Assembly (NCBI RefSeq): GCF_000007705.1
Contig: NC_005085.1
Coordinates: 1,054,001 to 1,118,000 of the forward strand
Reading direction: 5' to 3'
Origin: Chromobacterium violaceum ATCC 12472
GTDB lineage: Bacteria > Pseudomonadota > Gammaproteobacteria > Burkholderiales > Chromobacteriaceae
Length of the DNA: 64,000 nt
Part shown: positions 41,014 to 49,091 of the stretch, piece after piece
Layout: every line of letters starts with the position of its first letter
Numbering within the stretch: position 1 is the stretch's first letter
The notes under the pieces: model-generated
Databases searched by the model: none
What the model saw: only the letters and a program-made list of their open reading frames with translations
What the model was told of the DNA's origin: nothing
Translations under genes and position numbers: made by a program

Positions 41014-41897
41014 AGTCTGTTCTCCTTGCCTTGCGGAATGACCACATAGCTGACGCCGCCCAGCGGCTTGCCGGCGTCGTCATGCTCGACGATGTGCAGC
41101 AGCTGGTAGTGGTCGGGATGCAGCTGGCTGGCCTGGATGTCGAGGTAGACCGGCACCGTCGCGCCGCGCGGCACGCTGACAGCCAGGCTGGGCACGCGGG
41201 CATCGCTCGCCTTCTCCCCGGCGCTTTTGCCGCCGCAGGACGGCTCCAGGCTCAGGCGCACTTGCACTTCCGGCTTGGGCGCGGGCCGCAGCTGCAGCCG
41301 GGCGAGTCCCAGGCGCTGCAGCTGGCGTTGGTCCAGCTCTCCGCCGAACTCCGCTGTCAGCCTCACCCGCTTGTCCTGGCGCGGCAGGCCATTGACCGCG
41401 ATGCGCAGCATCGGCGCCATCTTGCTGGCGTCCAGCACGGTGAGGTTTCGCTGGGCGATCTGGTCGTGGGCCGGCGGATCGAAGCTGAAGGAGGCCGGCA
41501 GCGGGTCGGGAATCGGATTGCTGTCGCCCGTCCCATGCGCCACGGCCAGCAGGCACTCGTGGCCATCGTTGACGATCTGCACCTGCCAGGGCACCAGGCA
41601 CAGCACGTCCTGGCCCATCGCTTCCTTCGGGTCCGCGGGCAGGTCGGCGTAGCCGGCGCCGATGTAGTTGACCGCGCCGGCCGTCATCTGCCCGGCCGGA
41701 TTGGCCCAGTAGAAATCGATGCGGACGTTTTGCGCGTCCGCGTCGCCGATATTGTCGACATGGGCCCAGACATAGGCTTTCTGGCCGGAAAGCGGCGCGC
41801 CGGGCGCGCCGTTGGGGTCGTTGCCGGGCACGACCCAGACATCGGTGCTGAGCCACCAGTGGGGAGAGCCGTCCCGTATCAGGATATGAGCAGACAT
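41010..41897 (-). CDS. CARDB-like beta-rich protein of unknown function
   Basis: 295 residues, no signal peptide. The first 120 residues (SPHWWLSTDVWVVPG, YVWAHVDNIGDADAQNVRI) resemble a CARDB-type beta sandwich, in which D-N-I-G-D and A-x-N-V are recurring features. The C-terminal half is a second beta-rich domain ending VSYVVIPQGKENRL. Its stop overlaps the next start (ATGA), so the products are probably made in fixed ratio. Function unknown. Confidence 0.6.
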   Translation of the reverse strand: MSAHILIRDGSPHWWLSTDVWVVPGNDPNGAPGAPLSGQKAYVWAHVDNIGDADAQNVRIDFYWANPAGQMTAGAVNYIGAGYADLPADPKEAMGQDVLCLVPWQVQIVNDGHECLLAVAHGTGDSNPIPDPLPASFSFDPPAHDQIAQRNLTVLDASKMAPMLRIAVNGLPRQDKRVRLTAEFGGELDQRQLQRLGLARLQLRPAPKPEVQVRLSLEPSCGGKSAGEKASDARVPSLAVSVPRGATVPVYLDIQASQLHPDHYQLLHIVEHDDAGKPLGGVSYVVIPQGKENRL

Positions 41898-42265
41898 GGT
41901 TGTCCTTTCGCGCTCAAAAGATGGATGGAAACATCCCCTCTGAAATCGGCGCGTAAAGGAACGCGTCAGGCTATCGCGGAATGGAAGGCGGCTCAGGCGC
42001 GCCGCCCTGTTATGGTGAGCCCGTCGCTTGCGGCGGCGGCATGGCGGACGGAAAAGAAAGCGTAGCTTTCCGTCGCGTGCGCGGTTAGTAATTTAGACCA
42101 GTTGTTTTTCGATGCAATTGGATTATGCGGTCGTAGTGGTTTTTGCGGAGGAAAAGACGCCACACTCTCGCGCCGAACGCTTCCGGCGGATTGGCAAGAA
42201 TCGGGTCGCCGCCCGCGGCGCCTTGTTCCAGACTTTGCCGGTCTTCAGGAAAACGCGGAGGGAAT
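41898..42265. other. Divergent intergenic region, no gene seen
   Basis: 368 bases between the CARDB-like operon and the SDR gene. It contains an inverted repeat GACGGAAA / TTTCCGTC (42047-42054, 42067-42074) and an AT-rich patch at 42085-42150 likely to hold the SDR promoter. No gene is supported. Confidence 0.4.
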
Positions 42266-43030
42266 ATGGGACAGCTTGAGGGAAAAGTCGCCATCATCAC
42301 CGGCGCCAGCGCCGGCATCGGATACGAAGCGGCGAAATTGTTCGCGCGCGAGGGCGCGCAGGTGGTCGCGGTGGCGCGGCGCGCGCGGGAGTTGGGGCAG
42401 CTGGCGGCCGCCATCCGGCAGGATGGAGGGGACGTCGCCATCGTCGTCGGCGACGCGCGCGAGGAATCCATCGCGAAGCAAGCGGTGGAGACCGCGCAGC
42501 GGCGCTACGGCGGGCTGGACATCGCTTTCAACAATGCCGGCGCGACCGGGGAGTCCGCGCCGGTGCACGAGATCACGCCGGAAGCCTGGCATTTCGCGCT
42601 GGACACTAATCTGACCAGCGCCTTCCTGGCGGCGCGCCAGCAGATTCCCGCCATGCTGCAGCGCGGCGGCGGCTCCCTCATCTTCACCTCCACCTTCGTC
42701 GGCCATACCGCCGGTTTCCCCGGCATGGGCGCCTACGCCGCCAGCAAGGCCGGGCTGATCGGCCTGACGCAGGTGATCGCCGCCGAGTACGGCGCGCGCG
42801 GCATCCGCGCCAACGCCTTGCTGCCGGGCGGCACCGACACCGAGATGGGCCGCGCCGCCGCGCCCACGCCGGAGGCACGCGGCTTCGTCGAGGGACTGCA
42901 CGCGCTGAAACGCCTGGCCCGCCCCGAGGAAATCGCGCGCGCCGCCTTGTTCCTGGCGTCGGACGCCGCCAGCTTCGTCACCGGCAGCGCGATGCTGGCG
43001 GACGGCGGGGTGTCGATTCAGCGGACTTAG
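42266..43030 (+). CDS. Short-chain dehydrogenase/reductase
   Basis: 254 residues from ATG at 42266 (MGQLEGKVAIITGASAGIG) with ribosome site GCGGAGGGA. Classical SDR: cofactor motif TGASAGIG, NNAG, the catalytic Ser in IFTSTFVGH, and Y-x3-K in YAASKAGLIG. Residue R after VAVA (VAVARRAREL) favours NADP(H). C terminus ends in the family's LADGGVSIQ. Substrate unknown. Stands alone on the plus strand. Confidence 0.92.
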   Translation: MGQLEGKVAIITGASAGIGYEAAKLFAREGAQVVAVARRARELGQLAAAIRQDGGDVAIVVGDAREESIAKQAVETAQRRYGGLDIAFNNAGATGESAPVHEITPEAWHFALDTNLTSAFLAARQQIPAMLQRGGGSLIFTSTFVGHTAGFPGMGAYAASKAGLIGLTQVIAAEYGARGIRANALLPGGTDTEMGRAAAPTPEARGFVEGLHALKRLARPEEIARAALFLASDAASFVTGSAMLADGGVSIQRT

Positions 43031-43091
43031 CTTCGATGGGAACGGCTGCGGACGGATGCCTGCCCGCAGCCGGTGGCGCGGCGTCCTGCCA

Positions 43092-43697
43092 TCAGTTCGC
43101 TCCCGGACACGCCGTGCTTTGTCCGTTCAGGCCCTGCGCCCGGAGCGAGAACGACGCGGTGCGATGGCTGCCGGAGCCGTTGATGGTGATCACGTAGAGG
43201 CTGTCGTAGTCCGAATCGGACCAGGACGGGATGTTGGCCGACTGCTTGAGGTTGGCGAAGATCTGCTTGGCCAGCGTGACGATCTTCTTGTGTTCCCAGG
43301 CGACGAACACGGTGGCGTTGGCGTAGTCCGCATCCAGCAGTCTGGCGGCCAGATCGGATGTCTGGGTGAAGCCGTAGGCGGTGTTGACCGGCATGCCCAG
43401 GCGGATGGCGGTGGGCTCTATCGTCGCCAGCGGGCGCACATAATAATAGCTGTTGCCCGAGTCCGATACCTGGGTGGCGGGATCGGGCGCGAAGATCGCG
43501 TCCGGCGCGCCGAAGGCGCTGCTCAGCACCTGCGGCAGCGCGAGCGCGCGGTTCAATCCCTGGCAGCTGATTTGCCCCAGGCCCTGGGCCGGTTTCTCGC
43601 CGTGGCGGAGCAGCACGATGGTTTCGCTGGCGGCGTGGGCCTGTGCCGACAGCAGGAGCGCGATCAGCGCCGGCCATTTCGATAACGATAGCTTCAC
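43092..43697 (-). CDS. Secreted histidine-phosphatase-like protein
   Basis: 201 residues with a Sec signal peptide (about 1-22, LIALLLSAQAHA). Just after it comes VLLRHGEKPAQG, the RHG(E) motif of the histidine phosphatase superfamily. A second catalytic His normally in a VxHG-type motif is not obvious; VFVAWEHKKIV is the best candidate. An extracytoplasmic phosphatase or an inactive relative. Stand-alone gene. Confidence 0.72.
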   Translation of the reverse strand: MKLSLSKWPALIALLLSAQAHAASETIVLLRHGEKPAQGLGQISCQGLNRALALPQVLSSAFGAPDAIFAPDPATQVSDSGNSYYYVRPLATIEPTAIRLGMPVNTAYGFTQTSDLAARLLDADYANATVFVAWEHKKIVTLAKQIFANLKQSANIPSWSDSDYDSLYVITINGSGSHRTASFSLRAQGLNGQSTACPGAN

Positions 43698-43928
43698 GTC
43701 GATTCTCTCTATATGGATGGGATGTTCGCAGCCGGTCGTCGGCGCGCGCTAGCGGTTATAGTCGATCGACATGACAATGGCGTGTATGGCGCGGCCTGGC
43801 GCGCAGCCAGCACGGACTTGGCCGCGACGCGAGGCCGGCAAGGGCGGGGTCAAGGGCGAAAGCGCAGGCGTTAGCCTGAGGAGGATGCTGTGGCTGCGCG
43901 CTTGCCGCAGCCTTGCCATGCTTGCGCG

Positions 43929-44384
43929 TCAGGCCGGCAGGTCGCAGGCGTAGATGATGAAGCCCTGATGTTCCGCCAGCTTGTCGTACAGCGCGCGAGC
44001 GGTGTGGTTGGTTTCGTGTGTTTGCCAATACACGCGGCGGCAGCCGGCCGCCGCCGCGCGCTGATAGACGGCCTGGATCAAGGCGCGGGCCACGCCTTGC
44101 CCCCTGGCTTCCGGCACGGTGAACAGGTCCTGCAGATAGCACACGTCGGCCAGGCGGGTGGTGCTGAGGTGGGTGACGGTATGGGCCAGGCCGACGATCT
44201 TCCCATCCCGCTCGGCAACCAGCGCTTTCACCGGCGAGCCGTGATCGAGAAAGCGAGACCAGGTCTGCCGGGTGATGTCCTCGGGCAGCGCCGTTTCGCC
44301 CGCGCGCCCGTAAAATGCGTTGTAACCGTCCCACAATGGTCGCCAGGCCGCCAAGTCATTCTGCTCAACCGATCTGATAAGCAT
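43929..44384 (-). CDS. GNAT-family N-acetyltransferase
   Basis: 151 residues. The acetyl-CoA motif A reads LFTVPEARGQGVARALI (R/Q-x-x-G-x-G/A). The substrate-side strand and C-terminal YWQTHETNHTARALYDKLA are typical. Small-molecule or protein substrate unknown. Alone on the minus strand; its promoter lies in 44385-44630. Confidence 0.88.
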   Translation of the reverse strand: MLIRSVEQNDLAAWRPLWDGYNAFYGRAGETALPEDITRQTWSRFLDHGSPVKALVAERDGKIVGLAHTVTHLSTTRLADVCYLQDLFTVPEARGQGVARALIQAVYQRAAAAGCRRVYWQTHETNHTARALYDKLAEHQGFIIYACDLPA

Positions 44385-44631
44385 GTTTTTCCAATCCGTG
44401 TTTTATTCATTCGACAGGGGTAGCCGTGCCTTGGCGCGGGAAGAGGCGTTTCTGCCGGCGCGAGGGCAAGACTGCGGGAAGCGGGGATAGCATGCCCGTT
44501 CTCATTCAGAATGGATAGTTTCGGACAATGATCGGCCAGGAGCAGGGCGGCATGTCAGCGGAGAACGGGCGATGCCGCAAGCCGCATGGCCATACCCATT
44601 CCGCGGCTGGGCAGGGGAGCCGGCGAGGCGC
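44385..44631. other. Divergent intergenic region upstream of the GNAT gene
   Basis: No gene seen. With the promoter that follows it separates the GNAT gene from the zinc-ribbon gene by 308 bases. Confidence 0.4.
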
Positions 44632-44662
44632 TTGACCCTCTAGCGGCTACAGGCCTTTTCAT
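44632..44662 (+). promoter_or_regulatory. MerR-family-type promoter (19-bp spacer)
   Basis: TTGACC (44632-44637), a 19-base spacer and TTTCAT (44657-44662). The spacer contains an imperfect dyad, CCCTCTAG-CGG-CTACAGG. Long spacers with such a dyad are the hallmark of promoters twisted by MerR-family activators (CadR, PbrR, ZntR, CueR). The sequence is close to the CadR/PbrR form as I recall it. No merR gene is in the window, so the regulator would be remote. Confidence 0.55.
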
Positions 44663-44692
44663 TGCTCCATCCACATGAAAAGGAGACGGGCA

Positions 44693-44947
44693 ATGAGCCA
44701 CTTCGGAAAATGGTTTGGCGGCCATCACGGCAGCCGCAAGCATGATGGCCACGGGCGCGACGATGCCGCCCATCGGCAAGAGAGGGCGGCGGTCCTATGC
44801 CCGGGCTGCCGGCAAGCGAATGATGCCGCCGCGCGCTTTTGCCAGCATTGCGGAACGGGCCTGCTGCCGCGCCGTTGCGGACAATGCGGACAGGAAGCGG
44901 CCGCCGCGGCGAAATTCTGCGCCGCCTGCGGCACGGGTTTGAGGTGA
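44693..44947 (+). CDS. Cys/His-rich double zinc-ribbon microprotein
   Basis: 84 residues from ATG at 44693, ribosome site AGGAG. The N-terminal 35 residues are rich in His, Gly, Lys and Asp (FGGHHGSRKHDGHGRDD). The rest holds two zinc-ribbon units made of CPGC/CQHC and CGQC/CAAC pairs, each knuckle in a CxxCG-type setting. No other domain is present. Likely a metal-binding protein in the cytoplasm. The preceding promoter looks metal-regulated, which fits a metal-buffering role; that is inference. Confidence 0.8.
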   Translation: MSHFGKWFGGHHGSRKHDGHGRDDAAHRQERAAVLCPGCRQANDAAARFCQHCGTGLLPRRCGQCGQEAAAAAKFCAACGTGLR

Positions 44948-45146
44948 GGCGCGGACTGGCAAAATGGCCGGTGATAGGAATAGGCGTTTGATATTTATTT
45001 TCATTTCTAATAGGTATATTAACCAGTTGTGGGGTTAGGCATCGCGGCCTATGCTGGGCTTGTCATGATGTAGGCATTGTTTGGCGCAGGTTTTTACCGA
45101 GAGATGGTATAGGCGCTGCCAGACAGGCAAGCTGCGGAGAACCCCC

Positions 45147-45557
45147 ATGTCGATTTTGTCCATGCACCCGTCGCATGAAGCCGCTGAACGCATTCCCATC
45201 CTGCAGCGCCTGCGCGGCTGGCTGAAGCGGGGGGCCCGCATGGAGGAGACGCGGCCTGCGGCCGACAAGCCAGATCTGGGCAATGTCACCGCGGCCGAGG
45301 CCAAGGCCGCGATCGGCGCGCTGCTGAAGGCAGGCCTGCTCAGCCGCGAACAGAGCCGCTGCCTGGGATTGGCGGTGGATGTCAGGATGCTCAATATCCG
45401 CTACGGCGATCCCGTTCCCGAGCATTTCGATCTGCTGGCGGAAGCGCGCAGCGCGATAGAAAACGGCAAGAACATGGGCTGCTGGGACCAGGTGCAGTCG
45501 CTGACGCGCAGCCTGGAAGTGATGCAGGCGTATCAGCGGGAAACTGAATCCGTCTGA
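45147..45557 (+). CDS. Hypothetical helical protein
   Basis: 136 residues from ATG at 45147 (MSILSMHPSHEAAERIP) with CGGAGA upstream; an earlier in-frame ATG at 45081 is less well placed. It is predicted helical, basic at the start (LRGWLKRGARMEE), with no signal peptide or membrane segment. Not recognised. GC-rich codon use like the core genome suggests a real gene. Followed by a terminator. Confidence 0.6.
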   Translation: MSILSMHPSHEAAERIPILQRLRGWLKRGARMEETRPAADKPDLGNVTAAEAKAAIGALLKAGLLSREQSRCLGLAVDVRMLNIRYGDPVPEHFDLLAEARSAIENGKNMGCWDQVQSLTRSLEVMQAYQRETESV

Positions 45558-45591
45558 ATATGCGCCATTCCTTTACGGATGGCGGTCTGAG

Positions 45592-45627
45592 CAGCCAGCC
45601 CCCCCTTCCGGCGGCCTGGCTGTTTTT
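45592..45627 (+). terminator. Terminator after the helical hypothetical gene
   Basis: CAGCCAG pairs with CTGGCTG across a C-rich loop and leads into TTTTT, 35 bases past the stop. Confidence 0.75.
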
Positions 45628-45950
45628 CATGCGCGCTGCGCGGCTTGTCCATTTTCCCCTGCGGCTTATCGTCGAGCTTTGAACAGCGGAGTGGATATCT
45701 GCCCGGCTGTCCATCCCGCCACGGATACGTCCCATGGCGGCTGATCTTATGTCCTCGCCGGCGGGAGGCATGGGCGGGATGCCCGCGCTGCGCTTTGGTC
45801 CTGCGCGCCCAGCAGCCGGAATGGATGGGCGCTGCGCTTGGCATGGAGCAGGAGAGCCATGCGCAGCCACACTATTGGTTTTTTGTTCTCTACGGATGTG
45901 CCAAGTCTGCTATGTGAAAACCACAGGATTATGGCTTTACCTGACTTTTA
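45628..45950. other. Intergenic stretch without a supported gene
   Basis: About 320 bases upstream of the lectin leader. Frames on both strands exist but lack ribosome sites and recognisable sequence. AT content rises towards 45890-45950, where the lectin promoter probably lies. Confidence 0.35.
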
Positions 45951-46019
45951 GTCCTAAAGCACGGGGTTGAGCGCCATTTTCCGTCCTAAAGTGGCGGAAC
46001 TCGGACATGACTGTCGAGT
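45951..46019 (+). promoter_or_regulatory. Repeats in the lectin upstream region
   Basis: A direct repeat GTCCTAAAG occurs at 45951-45959 and 45983-45991, 32 bases apart (about three helical turns). A near-palindrome ACTCGGACATGACTGTCGAGT follows at 45999-46019. GCCATTTT/AAAGTGGC can also form a stem around the second repeat. They lie within 120 bases of the lectin start and are candidate regulator or RNA-structure sites. Confidence 0.4.
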
Positions 46020-46067
46020 GCTGAGCTAGCAGGTCGCATGCATGTTTCAACTCAAGGAGTGAGCAAT

Positions 46068-47159
46068 ATGTCATCGCAATTTCATGGTTTGGCTATTGGA
46101 AACGGCAACAGCAATTATCTTCAGGTACTGGGACTCGCCAATATCACGGATACCGCTTATCTGACTGACTGGCAGGACTCTGGCGGCAACTGGCATGCGG
46201 GCTTCGCCCTGCCGGTTCCGTCCGATTATCCGAAAGGGCACTTCTTCCAGCTGACCACCGGCGTCGGCAACAGCAATTATCTGCAGGTGCTGGGCGCTGG
46301 AGAGGATGGCAATCCCTATCTGGTGTCGTGGCAGGATGGCAGCGGCAAGTGGCACGGCGGCATGCCGCTTCCCAAACCGAGTGGCTACAGCGGCGGTCCC
46401 TTGGTGACCGGGATCGGCAACAGCAATTACCTGCAGGTGATCGGCGCCAGAGTGGAGTCCTCGCCGTATCTGGTCGCTTGGCAGGACAATGGCGGCAACT
46501 GGCATGCCGGCATGCCGTTGCCGAATCCCAGCGGGTACGCGGGGGGCTTCCAGCAGCTGGCGACCGGGAACGGCAACGACCACTTCCTGCAAGTTGTGGG
46601 CGTGGGCAATGACGGCAACGCCTACCTGGTGACTTGGCAAAACGCCCAGGGCCAATGGAGTCCGGGCTTCGCGCTGCCCAAGCCCAGCGGCTACAGCGGC
46701 ACCTTCACGCAGCTGGCCACCGGCGTCGGCAACGGCAACTTCCTGCAAGTGCTGGGCATCGGCACCGACGGCAACGCCTATCTCGTCGCCTGGCAGGATA
46801 ACGGCGGCAACTGGCACCCCGGCTTCGCGCTGCCCAAGCCCAGCGGATACAACGGTACTTTCGCCAAGCTGGTCACCGGCATTGGCAACAGCAACTACTT
46901 GCAGGTATTCGGCATCGGCAGCAATGGCGTGGCCTACCTCGTCTCGTGGCAAGACAGCGGCGGAAATTGGCATGGCGGCCTGACGCTGCCGCAGCCGTCC
47001 GGCTACAACGGCAGTTTCTCGCAATTGGCTGCCGGCAATGGCAACAGCCACTATCTGCAGGTAGTCGGCACCGACGCGCAGGGCAATGTCTACCTGGTGT
47101 CGTGGCAAGACTCCGAAGGCAAGTGGCACGCCGGTTTCGAGTTGCCCAGGGCATCATGA
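46068..47159 (+). CDS. Seven-repeat PLL-type lectin (beta-propeller)
   Basis: 363 residues from ATG at 46068 with a strong ribosome site AAGGAG. It is built almost entirely of seven tandem units of about 50 residues. Each unit has the pattern GxGNSNYLQVxG...AYLVxWQDxGGNWHxGxxLPxPSGY. Seven such W-repeats match the Photorhabdus PLL/PHL lectins, seven-bladed propellers that bind fucosylated or O-methylated sugars. No signal peptide is present, as in that family. A role in host-surface or biofilm recognition is inferred. Stand-alone gene with its own terminator. Confidence 0.85.
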   Translation: MSSQFHGLAIGNGNSNYLQVLGLANITDTAYLTDWQDSGGNWHAGFALPVPSDYPKGHFFQLTTGVGNSNYLQVLGAGEDGNPYLVSWQDGSGKWHGGMPLPKPSGYSGGPLVTGIGNSNYLQVIGARVESSPYLVAWQDNGGNWHAGMPLPNPSGYAGGFQQLATGNGNDHFLQVVGVGNDGNAYLVTWQNAQGQWSPGFALPKPSGYSGTFTQLATGVGNGNFLQVLGIGTDGNAYLVAWQDNGGNWHPGFALPKPSGYNGTFAKLVTGIGNSNYLQVFGIGSNGVAYLVSWQDSGGNWHGGLTLPQPSGYNGSFSQLAAGNGNSHYLQVVGTDAQGNVYLVSWQDSEGKWHAGFELPRAS

Positions 47160-47212
47160 TGCCAAGATGAAGCATGGATTCCGGCCTGCGCCAGCCGGGC
47201 GGATTCGAAGCC

Positions 47213-47244
47213 AGGCCCTCCACGGCAAGGAGGGCCTGTTTTTT
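47213..47244 (+). terminator. Terminator of the lectin gene
   Basis: AGGCCCTCC pairs perfectly with GGAGGGCCT around a 7-base loop, followed by G and six T. Confidence 0.93.
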
Positions 47245-47310
47245 GCCGGCGATCAGGGGTTTGTGAATGGAAAAAAGGAGACCCGCTGAATGCCTTGCGA
47301 TGCGCCCAGC

Positions 47311-47370
47311 CTGGGCCGCGCCCTGTTTCTCGGGGAGCTGGGAATGCATGCCGTCCCAAGCGGCGGCCTG
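47311..47370 (-). pseudogene. Remnant of a second GFA-family gene (C-terminal end)
   Basis: Read on the minus strand this gives AAAWDGMHSQLPEKQGAAQ, matching the end of the intact GFA gene (AAGWDFMDPQLPKKQGAAQG, 48478-48891) at about 15 of 19 positions. The DNA is similar too. Nothing upstream continues the GFA domain and the frame runs on without the expected stop, so it is a decayed fragment. Confidence 0.55.
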
Positions 47371-47439
47371 GCTTCCGGCCCTTGGCAAACGGCAGGTGTT
47401 TGCGGGCGCTTCGGCGCCTGGACCGAGGCTGTCATCCGG

Positions 47440-48114
47440 TCAGAAATTCAATACCCAGTCCGAACGACGCGTCTTGATCATGCCCGCAGGCAGCACTTTG
47501 CCCTCGTCCCGCAAGGTGCAGGAGATGGAGAACTTGTTCTTGTCGTCCTGGAAAATCATGCGCTGCAGATAGGGCTTATCGACAAGTTGTCCCGCTTTCA
47601 CCGCTTGCCATTTTCCATTGATGGGCTGTTGGAAGAACAGGCAGCTTCTGTCCTCGCACTTGTTCCATTTGATATTGCCATCCAGTTTGGCAATATCCTG
47701 GTAGCTCATGTTCTTTTTGGATTCAACATGAAACGTCCAGCTATAGACTTCGCCTACGCCCTCAATCCATTGCTTGTTGAATTTGGAATGGGATTCATTG
47801 TATTGCGTCAGGGTCCATTGAGGGCTCAGCGAGACCGGGCTGAAATTCCCGGTTCTGGCAAATTCTTTGGATCCCTTGGAACTGCCAGGCATGGCCTCTT
47901 CCATGGCCAGAGCGTTATTTACCGGCTTATCCATTTTCAGCTGGGCAATGCCGCCATTGACCGCGGTGATTTGCTTGGGATGCTGGGCTTGCAGGCTGGC
48001 AAGCTGGCGGAAAAAACTCTCATCGCAGGACATGATCTTGCGGATAGGGTCGTGGTCATCGGCGTGCGCGGCATGAGCGGCCAGGAGCAAGGCAAGCGGC
48101 AGAATCTTTTTCAT
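47440..48114 (-). CDS. Secreted protein of unknown function
   Basis: 224 residues from ATG at 48114 (MKKILPLALLLAAHAAHADD), a clear Sec signal peptide of 18 residues. In-frame starts further upstream would bury it. The mature part has Cys residues at MSCDES, KCEDRSC and ISCTL that could form disulfides, and no recognised domain. The upstream region is AT-rich with TTCATT-17-TAAAAT as a possible promoter. Its 3' end lies beside the GFA remnant. Confidence 0.68.
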   Translation of the reverse strand: MKKILPLALLLAAHAAHADDHDPIRKIMSCDESFFRQLASLQAQHPKQITAVNGGIAQLKMDKPVNNALAMEEAMPGSSKGSKEFARTGNFSPVSLSPQWTLTQYNESHSKFNKQWIEGVGEVYSWTFHVESKKNMSYQDIAKLDGNIKWNKCEDRSCLFFQQPINGKWQAVKAGQLVDKPYLQRMIFQDDKNKFSISCTLRDEGKVLPAGMIKTRRSDWVLNF

Positions 48115-48477
48115 ATCAAGTAAATCAATTGTCATTAATGTGTTTATTTTATCATGAATAAAGAATTGAATGAATGCCATACCTTGTTTCTGCTCGCGGA
48201 TTGCATGAATCCGGTTTCCAGGCATAGGCGGGATGTCGCCGAGTAAGGTATTGGGAGCGAATTGCCGCGCATCGTTAGACGGATGCGCTGCGATGCGTGG
48301 ATGTCGCTTTTGCCAGGCGCCGGCGACTAGAAATGGAATCGCTCTGTCGGCGCCTACCGTCTGGCGAACTGATAAAAGCGGAACCCGCCGCTCCGCAGAG
48401 GCAGGGTAACTTGGATTTGGCCTGATTCAGGCAGGCGCGTGGCCTGCGCCTGCTGATTGAATGGCCAGGCAATGCCG
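48115..48477. other. Intergenic stretch between secreted-protein and GFA genes
   Basis: 363 bases. The part nearest 48115-48180 is AT-rich and probably promoter. On the minus strand, just past the GFA stop in another frame, 48490-48358 reads protein-like (LPLRSGGFRFYQFARR before a stop), which may be debris of another gene. No intact gene is supported. Confidence 0.35.
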
Positions 48478-48891
48478 CTAACCTTGAGCCGCGCCTTGCT
48501 TCTTGGGGAGCTGGGGATCCATGAAGTCCCAGCCCGCGGCGCTGGCCACATGGAAATCCAGCTTGGGCGCGTAGAGCGAGGTTTCGTCCAGCGTGCCTGC
48601 CTTGATGCCCAGCATGCCGGGAAAGTTGCCGAACTTGGCGAACAGCTGAGAGCCGCAGTTCGGACAGAAGCCCCGGCTGTGGGTCTTGCCGCTGTCTGCG
48701 GTTGTCTCGAAATATTTGGCCTTGCCTGAAACCTCGACATTCTGTTCCGGGAACAGCATGGCCGGAATATAAGCGCTGCCGGAGCTGCGCTGGCAGTCCT
48801 TGCAGTGGCAGTTGCCGGCAAACAAGGGCTCGACATCGACCGAGTAGCGGATTTCGCCGCACAGGCATTGTCCGGTGTATTTTGCAGTCAT
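48478..48891 (-). CDS. GFA-family (glutathione-dependent formaldehyde-activating-like) protein
   Basis: 137 residues. Zinc ligands of the GFA/CENP-V fold are visible: GQCLCGEI, NCHCKDCQ and FCPNCGSQLF. The length is normal for the family, most of whose members have unknown substrates rather than formaldehyde. A GGAG ribosome site precedes the ATG at 48891. A remnant of a second copy lies 1.1 kb away at 47311-47370. Confidence 0.9.
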   Translation of the reverse strand: MTAKYTGQCLCGEIRYSVDVEPLFAGNCHCKDCQRSSGSAYIPAMLFPEQNVEVSGKAKYFETTADSGKTHSRGFCPNCGSQLFAKFGNFPGMLGIKAGTLDETSLYAPKLDFHVASAAGWDFMDPQLPKKQGAAQG

Positions 48892-49091
48892 CTCATCTCC
48901 GTATGGATTGCTGATGGGGATCGCGTTGAAGCGGCCGCTTGCCTGGCCTGAGTAGTCCGTTGGTTATCGCTGTTGAGGTGGCAAGGCAATAGCTAAGCAA
49001 GGAGCGCGCATCGTGACGCGGCGGGGAATGGATATGCGACAAGACTATATCCATTTGAAATCGGAGTGTGAAGCCTTGTGGCTGGAATGGA
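48892..49091. other. Intergenic, no gene seen
   Basis: Start of a 687-base stretch without a supported gene (48892-49578) that also holds the dispersed element at 49092-49314 and a large inverted repeat at 49446-49504. Confidence 0.4.

Noticed and set aside
45645-45917. 90-codon plus-strand frame before the lectin gene
   Set aside because: No ribosome site, Cys/Arg/Pro-rich random-looking composition, overlapping competing frames.
47290-48123. 277-codon plus-strand frame
   Set aside because: It covers the complement of the secreted-protein gene, which has a clear signal peptide on the minus strand.
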